36,554 bases of DNA from an uncultured Lachnospiraceae bacterium. Lineage in GTDB: Bacteria; Bacillota; Clostridia; Lachnospirales; Lachnospiraceae. The stretch covers positions 1 to 36,554 of the forward strand of contig CANDGI010000031.1 in assembly GCA_947384285.1 (NCBI GenBank), in the 5' to 3' direction. Below, one piece after another: positions 17,276 through 24,909 of the stretch. Position numbers and translations under genes: made by a program. Every line of letters starts with the position of its first letter. The stretch's first letter is position 1. The notes below the pieces were generated by a model that searched no databases, was not told the origin of the DNA, and worked only from the letters and a program-made list of their open reading frames with translations.

Positions 17276-18277
17276 CTATCTGCTTCCTGCGGCGCGCACA
17301 GCGCTTATCACAATATTTCCTTTGATTTCGGAAACTGGCGCCCCTCTGGAACAATCGCATACCACTTTTTGAAATCCCTGCAGCATAGGCCCGTACGCAT
17401 CTGCATGGCCGAACTGCTGAATCAGCTTCACTCCCACATTTCCCACATTCAAATCGGGCCAGATTACAATATTCGCTTTGCCTGCAACCTTGCTCTCCCG
17501 GTTCACTTTCTTTTCTGCTACGGAGGGCGAAATTGCAGCGTCAAACTGGAATTCCCCGTCAATGGCAAGGTCTGGCCGCTGCTCCTTTGCAAGTTCCACC
17601 GCCTTTACCACTTTATCAATCAATTCTCCCTGGCCGCTTCCCAAGGTGGAATAGCTGACCATGGCACATCTTGGCTCCCAATCCATCAGCTCTTTTACCG
17701 TGTCGCAGGCAGAGATTGCAATATCTGCCAGCTGCTTTGCATCTGGATTGGTGCACACTGCGCTGTCCCCGATTGCAAGAAGGCTTCCCTCGCTTCCCTG
17801 GAAACCTGGGATGTCGCACAAGCCAATACTGGAAACTGTACTGATTCCTTCCTTTAATCCGATAATCATCTGGCCTGCCAGCAGCACGTCTCCGGTTGTG
17901 TTGTCAATGCCTGCAAAGGTTACGTCCGCTTCTCCCACCGCCTGCATCACCATTGCATAATACAGCGGATTCTGCATCCTTCGGTTTAAGGCTTTCTCTT
18001 TTAAAATTGTCTGGGGAAGGGCCACATACTTCTCAACCAATGTTTTCTTATAGCTCTCCTCGCTGATATCCACAATCTGGAAAACCTTTTCCTCATAGCC
18101 TCTTTCTTTGGCCGCCTTTTTGATTTCGGCGCCATCCCCTACAAGAACAGGGATAATATAGCCTTCCTGCCCTGTCTCATATGCAGCCTGCATCATTTTT
18201 TCATTCATCGCTTCTGGGAAAGCTACTTTTTGGGGATTCTCCTTGGCCTTCTGGTAAATTTCATCCAATACGTTCAT
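17276..18277 (-). CDS. Phosphate acyltransferase (Pta/Ptb family)
   Basis: A 333-residue enzyme exchanging CoA for phosphate on an acyl group. Signatures are VAFPEAMNEKM near the start, NPLYYAMVMQAVGEAD, MVSYSTLGSGQG, ELAKEQRPDLAIDGEFQFDAA, and NIVIWPDLNVGNVGVKLIQQF followed by AYGPMLQGF. Length and the C-terminal motifs fit phosphate acetyltransferase better than the shorter phosphate butyryltransferases, yet the next gene is a butyrate kinase, so substrate range is uncertain. The ATG at 18277 is chosen over an in-frame TTG seven codons earlier; AAGGAG lies 12 bases upstream. It follows the ACP gene by only four bases. Confidence 0.88.
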   Translation of the reverse strand: MNVLDEIYQKAKENPQKVAFPEAMNEKMMQAAYETGQEGYIIPVLVGDGAEIKKAAKERGYEEKVFQIVDISEESYKKTLVEKYVALPQTILKEKALNRRMQNPLYYAMVMQAVGEADVTFAGIDNTTGDVLLAGQMIIGLKEGISTVSSIGLCDIPGFQGSEGSLLAIGDSAVCTNPDAKQLADIAISACDTVKELMDWEPRCAMVSYSTLGSGQGELIDKVVKAVELAKEQRPDLAIDGEFQFDAAISPSVAEKKVNRESKVAGKANIVIWPDLNVGNVGVKLIQQFGHADAYGPMLQGFQKVVCDCSRGAPVSEIKGNIVISAVRAAGSR

Positions 18278-18281
18278 AATC

Positions 18282-18524
18282 CTATAATTCTCCTTCAACC
18301 AGGTTTACCAAATCCCCAATGGATGCACAGCCGCTTGCATCTGCCAGCATCAATTCCACATCCAGCTCATTTTCAATTTCTGCCACAAGGGCTACCATCT
18401 GCACGGATGCGCCGCCTAAATCTTCCTTGAATAATGTCTCCATTGAAAGCTTTGCTGCGTCCTGCTTGTAAGAGGTTGCCACCATATTGATTACCTGTGT
18501 TTCCAATTCTTTTCTTTCCATCAT
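18282..18524 (-). CDS. Atypical acyl carrier protein
   Basis: An 80-residue acidic four-helix protein of ACP type. The helix-II signature, normally LGxDSL, reads DLGGASVQMVALVAEIENEL, so serine 40 is kept as the likely phosphopantetheine site while the preceding aspartate is alanine and the following leucine is valine. LFKEDL before it and ASIGDLVNLVEGE at the end match ACP helices. GGAG lies six bases before the first ATG (a second ATG follows immediately). There are no fatty acid synthesis genes nearby; neighbours are a DUF35 protein, a thiolase and a phosphotransacylase, pointing to a dedicated carrier in this pathway. Whether it is pantetheinylated is untested. Confidence 0.8.
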   Translation of the reverse strand: MMERKELETQVINMVATSYKQDAAKLSMETLFKEDLGGASVQMVALVAEIENELDVELMLADASGCASIGDLVNLVEGEL

Positions 18525-18601
18525 TTTATTCTCCTTTTCTAAAAATCTTAAACAGATGGCCTGCTGTGTATCAAAATATAAATTATCTGCCGTAGTGCTA
18601 G

Positions 18602-19015
18602 CTAGCCTTCATCCAGGTCGAACACCACGGTTTTAAAACCGCCTTCCCGCTCAAAGATGGCGGCGTGGCAGTTTAGGGGAAGCTTTTCTGACAGCTGAGC
18701 CCGGTTCTTTTTGCTGATGCCCCGGACAACGGCATTCAGCCTTGTCCCTTCCTCTAATTCCACCTCGCCATATGCATATTTCCCTAATTTCTTATATTCC
18801 GGTTTGGAAGAAAGAGCAGCCGGAAGAACAATGGAATGCAGCTTTGCTTTTCCGCTGATTTCATACCATTCCGTCTCATAACTGCCGCATGCATTGCAGG
18901 CATATACCGGCGGAAACTCCACATTTCCGCATTCCGGGCATTTCCGCCCAAGAAATTTTCCTTCCTCCAGCCCTTCATAAAACCTCTGGACTACCTTTTC
19001 CAACTTAATCCCCAT
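18602..19015 (-). CDS. DUF35 Zn-ribbon/OB-fold acyl-CoA-associated protein
   Basis: A 137-residue protein. Residues about 1-20 form a helix (VVQRFYEGLEEGKFLG), followed by a rubredoxin-like zinc ribbon with two CxxC pairs (CPECGN and CNACGS) and an OB-fold (LHSIVLPAAL, YAYGEVELEEGTRLNAVV, CHAAIF). DUF35 proteins bind SCP-x/thiolase or HMG-CoA synthase partners and help hold or channel the CoA thioester, as in archaeal thiolase complexes, PhlB of the Phl acyltransferase and ChsH2 of steroid degradation. The ATG at 19015 has AGGAGG seven bases upstream, 11 bases after the thiolase stop, so the two probably form a complex. Confidence 0.88.
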   Translation of the reverse strand: MGIKLEKVVQRFYEGLEEGKFLGRKCPECGNVEFPPVYACNACGSYETEWYEISGKAKLHSIVLPAALSSKPEYKKLGKYAYGEVELEEGTRLNAVVRGISKKNRAQLSEKLPLNCHAAIFEREGGFKTVVFDLDEG

Positions 19016-19026
19016 GCTTATGCCTC

Positions 19027-20337
19027 CTATTCTTCTAACGTACGAATCACAACCGCCGCAACATTCTGCGCTCCGCCATATCCCCGGAGCATGGCTGTCC
19101 TTGGCTTGTGCTTCACCTGATGCTCCCCGCACTCGCCCCACAGCTGTTTGCATGCTTCGTATACGTCTGCCAGGCCGGAAGCCGCATGGGCATGGCCGAA
19201 GGAGGTGCGCCCGCCGTTTGTATTGATGGGCTTGTCGCCGTCCCATGCGGTCCGCCCGTCACAGATATATTTCCACCCTTCGCCGTGGGGAAGGTAGCCT
19301 GCAATCTCCGCAGACACCAGGTGGGAGGTGATGATAAAATCATTTGCGTAAAATAAATCCAAATCCTCCCCGGTCAATCCGGTCAGTTCATACACCTGGC
19401 GCACTGCCTCTTTGGTTGCCTCCACCTCAAAATGAGGCGTAGTGGCTTCACAGGCCGCGCTTCCAATGCCCAACACTTCAATGGGTTTGTGTTTCAGGTT
19501 TCTTGCAATTTCCGGTATCATTTCTGTTGCACATACAATGGCTGCCGCGGCGCCGTCGCATTTCAGCTCTATGCCGCCGGCACGGAGGAAATCTCCCATC
19601 CGGGGATTGTAAGGAGAATTCATGTATTCCTCCAATGTCATGCCCGCTTCCTTAGCAAGCTCTTCATAGGTTTTTCTTTCAATGGCCAATGGATTGACGG
19701 AGGCATTTCTCCTGTTATTGATGCACATCCAGTTCAACGTGTCATTCATCTGCTCCGATGTGATGCCCCTGGTTCTTACATACCACTCTGCCGCATCGTC
19801 ATAGATTAATTCCTGGCCTGCCATCAGGCTTCTGGTATAAGTCCGGTCATACAGCCATGACGTGGTTTTCAAAAATTTATCCATGGTCATCTTATCTCTT
19901 TTATAGGGATGTTTTGGGGATTCCACATTATCCGCTGGCGACGGCGTACTGTCCCCAAACTCCACAGCTCCGGTAAGAACGCAGTTATACTTTCCAGAAG
20001 CAACTGCATTCACTGCCTGTTCAATGGCAAGATACCCTGTACAGCATGCCTCGGAATGATGGATAGATCCTTTCCCTTTCATTCCAAACCAATTGGCAAC
20101 CTGCACATTCGGCGTCAAATAATTAGAACCATTCAAGGGACTGGCCTCGCCATGAAAATAAAAGTCCACATCCCTCGGATTTACGCCAGCGTCTTCCATG
20201 GCCTTCAGCGCTGCATATCCAAACATTTCCCCTTCTGTAAGCCCATCCGTCTCTGGATTATCTACCGTATACATAAACGGGGTGCAGCCAACGCCAATGA
20301 TTGACACGCTTCTTCCATACTTTCCCAAAGTACCCAT
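19027..20337 (-). CDS. SCP-x-like thiolase / lipid-transfer-type acetyltransferase
   Basis: A 436-residue thiolase-fold protein of the non-classical SCP-x group. It opens with SVSIIGVGCTPFM and ALKAMEDAGVNPRDVDFYF; the nucleophile is cysteine 98 or 99 in HHSEACCTGYLAIEQAV. NTNGGRTSFGHAHAASG (about 372-388) supplies the histidine. The last active-site loop, CxGGG in classical thiolases, reads LRGYGGAQNVAAV with no cysteine, which distinguishes it from the full thiolase at 2383-3564 and is usual for DUF35-associated members. Cleavage of a 3-oxoacyl-CoA, or a retro-aldol or acyl-transfer reaction, is possible. It is the first gene of the eight-gene operon; the promoter and operator are described at 20373-20475. 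Confidence 0.85.
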   Translation of the reverse strand: MGTLGKYGRSVSIIGVGCTPFMYTVDNPETDGLTEGEMFGYAALKAMEDAGVNPRDVDFYFHGEASPLNGSNYLTPNVQVANWFGMKGKGSIHHSEACCTGYLAIEQAVNAVASGKYNCVLTGAVEFGDSTPSPADNVESPKHPYKRDKMTMDKFLKTTSWLYDRTYTRSLMAGQELIYDDAAEWYVRTRGITSEQMNDTLNWMCINNRRNASVNPLAIERKTYEELAKEAGMTLEEYMNSPYNPRMGDFLRAGGIELKCDGAAAAIVCATEMIPEIARNLKHKPIEVLGIGSAACEATTPHFEVEATKEAVRQVYELTGLTGEDLDLFYANDFIITSHLVSAEIAGYLPHGEGWKYICDGRTAWDGDKPINTNGGRTSFGHAHAASGLADVYEACKQLWGECGEHQVKHKPRTAMLRGYGGAQNVAAVVIRTLEE

Positions 20338-20372
20338 AACTTTTTCTTCCTTCCTTTTCTTTTGATAGATTA

Positions 20373-20475
20373 AGTATAAAAAACTTTTTTCCTCATTTCA
20401 TCATGTCCTCATCCAATCTTTTCCTCTGACAGCCTGATTTTTTGTGCCCACGCACAATGCCCTTTGCGATATAAT
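20373..20475. promoter_or_regulatory. Divergent thiolase/pucR control region with palindromic operator
   Basis: A perfect 16-bp palindrome, TTGTGC-CCAC-GCACAA, lies at 20442-20457. On the plus strand it covers the -35 position of a perfect TATAAT (20470-20475), the likely promoter of the PucR-type gene, with no -35 consensus. On the minus strand the thiolase operon has TATACT (20373-20378), also with a poor -35, and the operator begins 64 bases upstream. The same operator occurs 65 bases from the -10 of the flavoprotein operon (28043-28058). TGAGGACA (minus strand, 20404-20411) also recurs there. I infer binding by the adjacent PucR-type protein. Confidence 0.75.
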
Positions 20476-20585
20476 AGAAGCGTAAAATTTTCACTCCCGC
20501 ATCACGTTCTTACCGCCAGCGCCAAAACAAGGCAAGGCCATTGGAACTGTTAAAAAGCAACTGCAACATGAAAGGAACATACAAG

Positions 20586-22133
20586 ATGGAATATATACAG
20601 CTTCTGAACCGTTTAGAGGAAAACGGATACCACTGCCGTGCATATGGAAACCAACTGCTGAACCCTGACTTAATCCATGCCCGCATCCTGACCGGGGAGC
20701 ATCAGGCCTATGCCCCATCCACACTGTATCTTACCTCCCCGGACCTGCTTCCAGACCCTGGGATGGACACTCCTATCATCCTATTCTGTCTGGGACAGGC
20801 TGCAGACTTTCATATTTACGAGAACAGTGTGTTCCAGGTGGTATCCTTTGCCCCTGGGATTTCCCATGGGGAACTGCTGAATTTTGTTTTGGAAAGCCTG
20901 ACGGAAATCCAAAAAATCACTGCCGGCATGCACATTCTGGTCAATGCATTGTTTTCTGGAAACGGGCTGCAATATCTGATTGACACTGCCACCGATTTAT
21001 TTGGAAACCCGATTTATGTCATTGACCTGCAATACAAATACCTGTCCATGTCCGCAGGCATTATGCCGGAAAATATGTTTTTCAACCAGGAAAGCTCCAC
21101 AGGCTATATCGGGGAAAGGGGGATTCAATATATTTGCAAAAACAAACTGGATGAAAAAGTCCATCGCACCAACCATGCTTACTATCATTTCAATCAATTA
21201 ATCCAAAAAGGAATGCTCATAGACACGGTTGAAATCCAGGGAATCGTGGTTGGGCATGTCATGATGCTGGAATCCGAGCACGCTTTTTATGATTTTGACA
21301 AAGAATTTTTCCATCGGTTCAGCAAACTGATTTCCATGGAGCTGCAAAAGGACTCCTCCTTCCGAAGAAACAAAGGCGTCATGTACTCCTATTTTCTCAT
21401 TGACTTAATCAGGCATCCAGGGAAAAATACAAATGGCATCCGGGAGCGGCTGAAGGTGATGGGCTATAACCCAAAAGAGACTTTTTACATTATTGCAATT
21501 CCAACCGTAGGCTACAGCACCTCCGATTTAAAAATGGAAGTGATTTTGGAGCAGATGCGCTTCCTGTTATCCGGCAGCATTTACGTCATCTATGAAAATA
21601 CCATTGTGTTTCTCATCAGCCGCAACTTAAACCAGCACTTAAGCGATTATGAGATGCACCAGCTGGAGCTCTACCTGAAGGCAAACAGCCTAAAGGCTGG
21701 CATCAGTAACTTTTACCGCGACCTGGAGGATACCGCCTATTTCTACCAGCAGGCAGTGTCCGCTGTACTTTTGGGCATAAAGCTGGACGCTTTCAGCTCC
21801 ATTTACTATTTCAGCGATTACTATCTCTACAAAATGTTAGAAACCATGGAGAAGGAAGGCCCGCAAATCCAGTTTCTCATCCAGCCTGGGCTGATGAAGC
21901 TTTATTTTTACGACCAGGAGCACGGTACAGATTTCATGGATACTATCATAGAATTTTTAAAGCATCCCGGCCATCCTGCCAGCATTGCAGATGCATTGCA
22001 CATCCACAAAAATACATTGCTGTACCGCATGGGCAAAATCAAGCAGATTACAGACTGCAGCTTTACCGAAGGGGAAGAGTTCATGAATTATAATCTGTCT
22101 GTTAAGATTATGAAATATCTGCATCTGATTTAA
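20586..22133 (+). CDS. PucR/CdaR-type transcriptional regulator
   Basis: A 515-residue regulator. The N-terminal ~120 residues form a PucR-like domain (LENGYHCRAYGNQLL onward), followed by a GAF-like region (FGNPIYVIDLQYKYLSMSAG) and a C-terminal PucR helix-turn-helix of the HTH_30 type (SIADALHIHKNTLLYRMGKIKQI). Such regulators respond to small metabolites and control purine, sugar-acid or amino-acid catabolism. The ATG at 20586 has AAAGGAAC nine bases upstream; two earlier ATGs in frame lack ribosome sites. It is divergent from the thiolase operon, convergent with the flavoprotein operon, and the shared operator suggests it activates both and controls itself. Confidence 0.88.
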   Translation: MEYIQLLNRLEENGYHCRAYGNQLLNPDLIHARILTGEHQAYAPSTLYLTSPDLLPDPGMDTPIILFCLGQAADFHIYENSVFQVVSFAPGISHGELLNFVLESLTEIQKITAGMHILVNALFSGNGLQYLIDTATDLFGNPIYVIDLQYKYLSMSAGIMPENMFFNQESSTGYIGERGIQYICKNKLDEKVHRTNHAYYHFNQLIQKGMLIDTVEIQGIVVGHVMMLESEHAFYDFDKEFFHRFSKLISMELQKDSSFRRNKGVMYSYFLIDLIRHPGKNTNGIRERLKVMGYNPKETFYIIAIPTVGYSTSDLKMEVILEQMRFLLSGSIYVIYENTIVFLISRNLNQHLSDYEMHQLELYLKANSLKAGISNFYRDLEDTAYFYQQAVSAVLLGIKLDAFSSIYYFSDYYLYKMLETMEKEGPQIQFLIQPGLMKLYFYDQEHGTDFMDTIIEFLKHPGHPASIADALHIHKNTLLYRMGKIKQITDCSFTEGEEFMNYNLSVKIMKYLHLI

Positions 22134-22148
22134 TCCCCTCCGGCACTG

Positions 22149-22207
22149 TTCCCTGCCTGGCAGGGAATCGGGCGCTGCTGGTGTTTTGCTTTTTGCAAGA
22201 TTTTTTT
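22149..22207 (+). terminator. Possible terminator after the PucR-type gene
   Basis: A perfect short hairpin TTCCCTGCC-T-GGCAGGGAA (22149-22167) starts 16 bases after the stop, and a weak TTGC/GCAA stem (22186-22198) is followed by seven T residues (22201-22207). Neither alone is a textbook terminator, but they occupy the convergent gap. Confidence 0.45.
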
Positions 22208-22212
22208 ATCAT

Positions 22213-22788
22213 CTATTTCCGTTTGCAGGGAATCGGGCGTTTCGGGCATTTTGGCTTTTCCGCCCCTGCACGGACAACGGCATCTTCCTCACATGCTTCC
22301 ATGCAGGCGCCGCATTGGATGCATTCTTTCTGATCTATCACATGTACAAACTTCGCTTTCCCTAAAATTGCTTCGTCCTCACATGCATCCATACAATCTC
22401 CGCAGCCGGTGCATCGGCCTGCAAGTATGTGGTAAGTCATAAACTTTTGGCAAACCGAAGCCCTGCACCCTTTCTTTGCGATATGATCTTCAAAATCCGC
22501 CCGGCAGGTATCAATCGCCGTAAGGACGGCAGCTCCAATCTCTTCCCCTGTCTCGCAAAGGGACTGGCTTTTCATCATCTCACAAAGCTCCTGCATCTGT
22601 GCCAGGTCAGAGCTTTTCCCTTTTTTCTCAGTAATGTCCCCAAGAATCATTTGAAGCTGTGTCACTCCCTCATATCCAAAGACGCATTTTCCGCATTCAG
22701 TACATTCATTTTTGGAAACTGCCTGATACAAAGTATCTACCACACACTCTGTGCTTTCCAGGTTTTTTATTTTCTCTAACATACTCAT
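22213..22788 (-). CDS. NuoF C-terminal-like iron-sulfur protein with two 4Fe-4S ferredoxin motifs
   Basis: A 191-residue soluble iron-sulfur protein. Residues about 28-110 (CTECGKCVFGYEGVTQL, DLAQMQELCEMMKSQSLCE, TAIDTCRADFEDHIAKKGC) resemble the N3-cluster domain at the end of NuoF/HydB-type subunits, but the FMN- and NADH-binding and SLBB parts are absent. The C-terminal part has two ferredoxin motifs, CTGCGDCMDAC and CIQCGACMEAC. The start at 22788 has GGGAGG ten bases upstream. It follows the NuoG/GltD fusion gene by 15 bases and is the last gene of the operon. I infer that it wires electrons between that fusion protein and the FAD-dependent reductase. Confidence 0.82.
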   Translation of the reverse strand: MSMLEKIKNLESTECVVDTLYQAVSKNECTECGKCVFGYEGVTQLQMILGDITEKKGKSSDLAQMQELCEMMKSQSLCETGEEIGAAVLTAIDTCRADFEDHIAKKGCRASVCQKFMTYHILAGRCTGCGDCMDACEDEAILGKAKFVHVIDQKECIQCGACMEACEEDAVVRAGAEKPKCPKRPIPCKRK

Positions 22789-22803
22789 TCCACAGGCACC
22801 TCC

Positions 22804-24894
22804 CTAGTACTCATTCCACAGCTTCGGCCTGTGAAGCAGAAGCCGCAAATCGCATTGCAGGCACCGGCTTGCCTCACATTGTGCCTGCTGGCAGGTCATC
22901 GGCTGTTCCACAAGCGAAAAATCCTTTGTCCGCAGGGATGCGTCCCTCACCTCAGGTTCCACCCTTGTCAAACCTGCGAATCCCTGATCCTGCCCCAGAT
23001 AGGGGGACGGCGCTTCTTCGTCCAGAAGCTTCTCACTGATATCCCCGTCTCCGCCCAGATATACATCCATCTGCTGGGCTGCCTTTCTCCCAGCGGCAAT
23101 TGCTGCGATAACAGACTTTGTCCCTGTCACCACATCTCCTGCTGCAAATACGCCTTCCATACTGGTTTTCAGGTTCTCGTCCACCTGGATGTATGGTCCA
23201 TGGGCCAGGGCAAGTTCCATCTCCTCCGTCCCCTCCGGCTTTTGTCCCACAGCAAAAATTACATTGTCTACCGCAATCACCTGATTGCTGCCTTCCACCA
23301 GCTCCATCACTGCCTTGTGGTTTTCATCGAAGTAGAATTTGTCAATCTTTTGGATTTCCACGCCTTCTGCCTTGCCAGTCCCGATAATTTTCAGGAAAGA
23401 GTGGGCTGGATGGAGAATGATGCCCTCCTGGCGGCCTTCTTCAATCTCATCTGGAGTGGAGGTCATCTGCTCCTCACTTTCCAGGCAGGCCATATGAACC
23501 TCTTTTGCTCCCAGCCGGACCGCAGTCCTGGCGCAGTCATATGCCACGTTGCCGCCTCCCAGCACCATGACCTTCTCCCCTACCGGAAGGGGCGTCCCCT
23601 TCCTTGCATGTTTCAGGAAATCCGCGTTTACATATACGCCGGGAAGATCGTTTCCTTCCATGGGAAGCCTGGTTCCCTGGTGGGTTCCGATGGAAACAAG
23701 TACGGTATCATATCCCTGGCCGAGAAGCTCTCTGGGACTGGCTGGGGCAGCTCCCGTTTTCAAGGTAAATCCTGCTTCCAGCATCGTATTGATTTCCTTA
23801 TCCAGCAATTCATCTGGCAGCCGGTAGGCCGGTATGCCATAGCGGCACTGTCCCCCTGCCTTCTCATTTTTCTCAAAGACAGTCACTTCATGTCCTTTTT
23901 TTGCCAGGTAATATGCCGCGGTCAGCCCTGCAGGCCCTGCGCCGATCACCGCTGCCTTCTTTCCGGCAGCGTCCTCTTTGCGGACGCGGGCTTTCCAGGC
24001 TCCGCTGTCATTTGCAGCTGCAAAACGTTTTAATCTGCAGATGGAAACAGGGGCATTCAACTCCCCTCGCTTACATTCTTCCTCACATGCATGGGTGCAG
24101 ATGCTTCCAAGGGTTTCTGGGAACGGAACCTTTTCCCGCACCACTGCTGCCGCCTTATCAAAGTCTCCTTTTTTGATATAGCGGATATACCGGGGAATAT
24201 CAATGTGCGCCGGGCATGTGCTTTTGCATGGCACAACATTTTCTGCGTAGGAACGCTCTTCCTTCATGATCTTTACCTGATCCATGATAGATCCGGTGGG
24301 ACAAACCTCAATGCATGCCCCGCAAAAACGGCACCCGGCATCTGCCAGGGATCTGCCCTCTGGAATGCCCGCCCGTATGCCTGCCGGGGTCTTGATATAG
24401 TCCAGCACCTTTACGCCCCGAAGCTCCTGGCAGGCGCGGATACATCTTCCGCAGCGTACACATCTGGTGAACAGATGGGATACCAAAGGATTGCTGTCAT
24501 CATTTGCCACGCTTCTGGATTTTTTTCTCCAGCCTTCCGGGCTGACGCCCATATACTGATACATAGACTGTAGCTCGCATTTTCCATATTTCGGGCATCC
24601 GGTACAGTCTGCTGGATGGGATGCCAATATCAATTCCATAGCCATCTTCCTTACTTTTGACGACTCCGGGCCGTTTACGGTAACCTCCATCCCCTCCTGC
24701 ACCTGTGTTTTGCAGGCAGGAACCGCCCCCTGCTGCCCTGCAATTTCCACGGAACACAGCCGGCATCCGCCTTTTGCCTCTAAATCCGGGTGGCTGCACA
24801 GGTGCGGGATAAAAACTCCTGCCTCCAATGCCGCATCTAATATATTCTGGCCTTCCCTTGCTTCAATTTCTTTTCCATCAATTGTAATCTTCAT
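22804..24894 (-). CDS. NuoG-like iron-sulfur / GltD-like NAD(P)H oxidoreductase fusion
   Basis: A 696-residue electron-transfer protein. Domains in order: a 2Fe-2S ferredoxin (about 1-75; C in PHLCSHP, CRLC, PACKT); a NuoG-type His-Cys 4Fe-4S segment (SHPADCTGCPKYGKCELQ); two 4Fe-4S motifs (CVRCGRCIRACQ, CRFCGACIEVCPTGS, to about 215); a GltD-type Fe-S region (CPAHIDIPRYI, CTHACEEECKRG); an FAD fold (AVIGAGPAGLTAAYYLAKKG, about 315); and an NAD(P) fold (VMVLGGGNVAYDCARTAVRLG, about 445), ending in SRCLQCDLR. Similar layouts occur with formate dehydrogenase, hydrogenase and Nfn-type enzymes. The ATG at 24894 is preferred over one four codons earlier. Likely function: passing NAD(P)H electrons to the reductase encoded just upstream. 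Confidence 0.86.
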   Translation of the reverse strand: MKITIDGKEIEAREGQNILDAALEAGVFIPHLCSHPDLEAKGGCRLCSVEIAGQQGAVPACKTQVQEGMEVTVNGPESSKVRKMAMELILASHPADCTGCPKYGKCELQSMYQYMGVSPEGWRKKSRSVANDDSNPLVSHLFTRCVRCGRCIRACQELRGVKVLDYIKTPAGIRAGIPEGRSLADAGCRFCGACIEVCPTGSIMDQVKIMKEERSYAENVVPCKSTCPAHIDIPRYIRYIKKGDFDKAAAVVREKVPFPETLGSICTHACEEECKRGELNAPVSICRLKRFAAANDSGAWKARVRKEDAAGKKAAVIGAGPAGLTAAYYLAKKGHEVTVFEKNEKAGGQCRYGIPAYRLPDELLDKEINTMLEAGFTLKTGAAPASPRELLGQGYDTVLVSIGTHQGTRLPMEGNDLPGVYVNADFLKHARKGTPLPVGEKVMVLGGGNVAYDCARTAVRLGAKEVHMACLESEEQMTSTPDEIEEGRQEGIILHPAHSFLKIIGTGKAEGVEIQKIDKFYFDENHKAVMELVEGSNQVIAVDNVIFAVGQKPEGTEEMELALAHGPYIQVDENLKTSMEGVFAAGDVVTGTKSVIAAIAAGRKAAQQMDVYLGGDGDISEKLLDEEAPSPYLGQDQGFAGLTRVEPEVRDASLRTKDFSLVEQPMTCQQAQCEASRCLQCDLRLLLHRPKLWNEY

Positions 24895-24909
24895 ATTGGC
24901 TACCATTCC

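Noticed and set aside
22831-24033. 400-codon plus-strand open frame
   Set aside because: It is antisense to the NuoG/GltD fusion, whose domains are unmistakable; its translation has no recognisable domain and no ribosome site.
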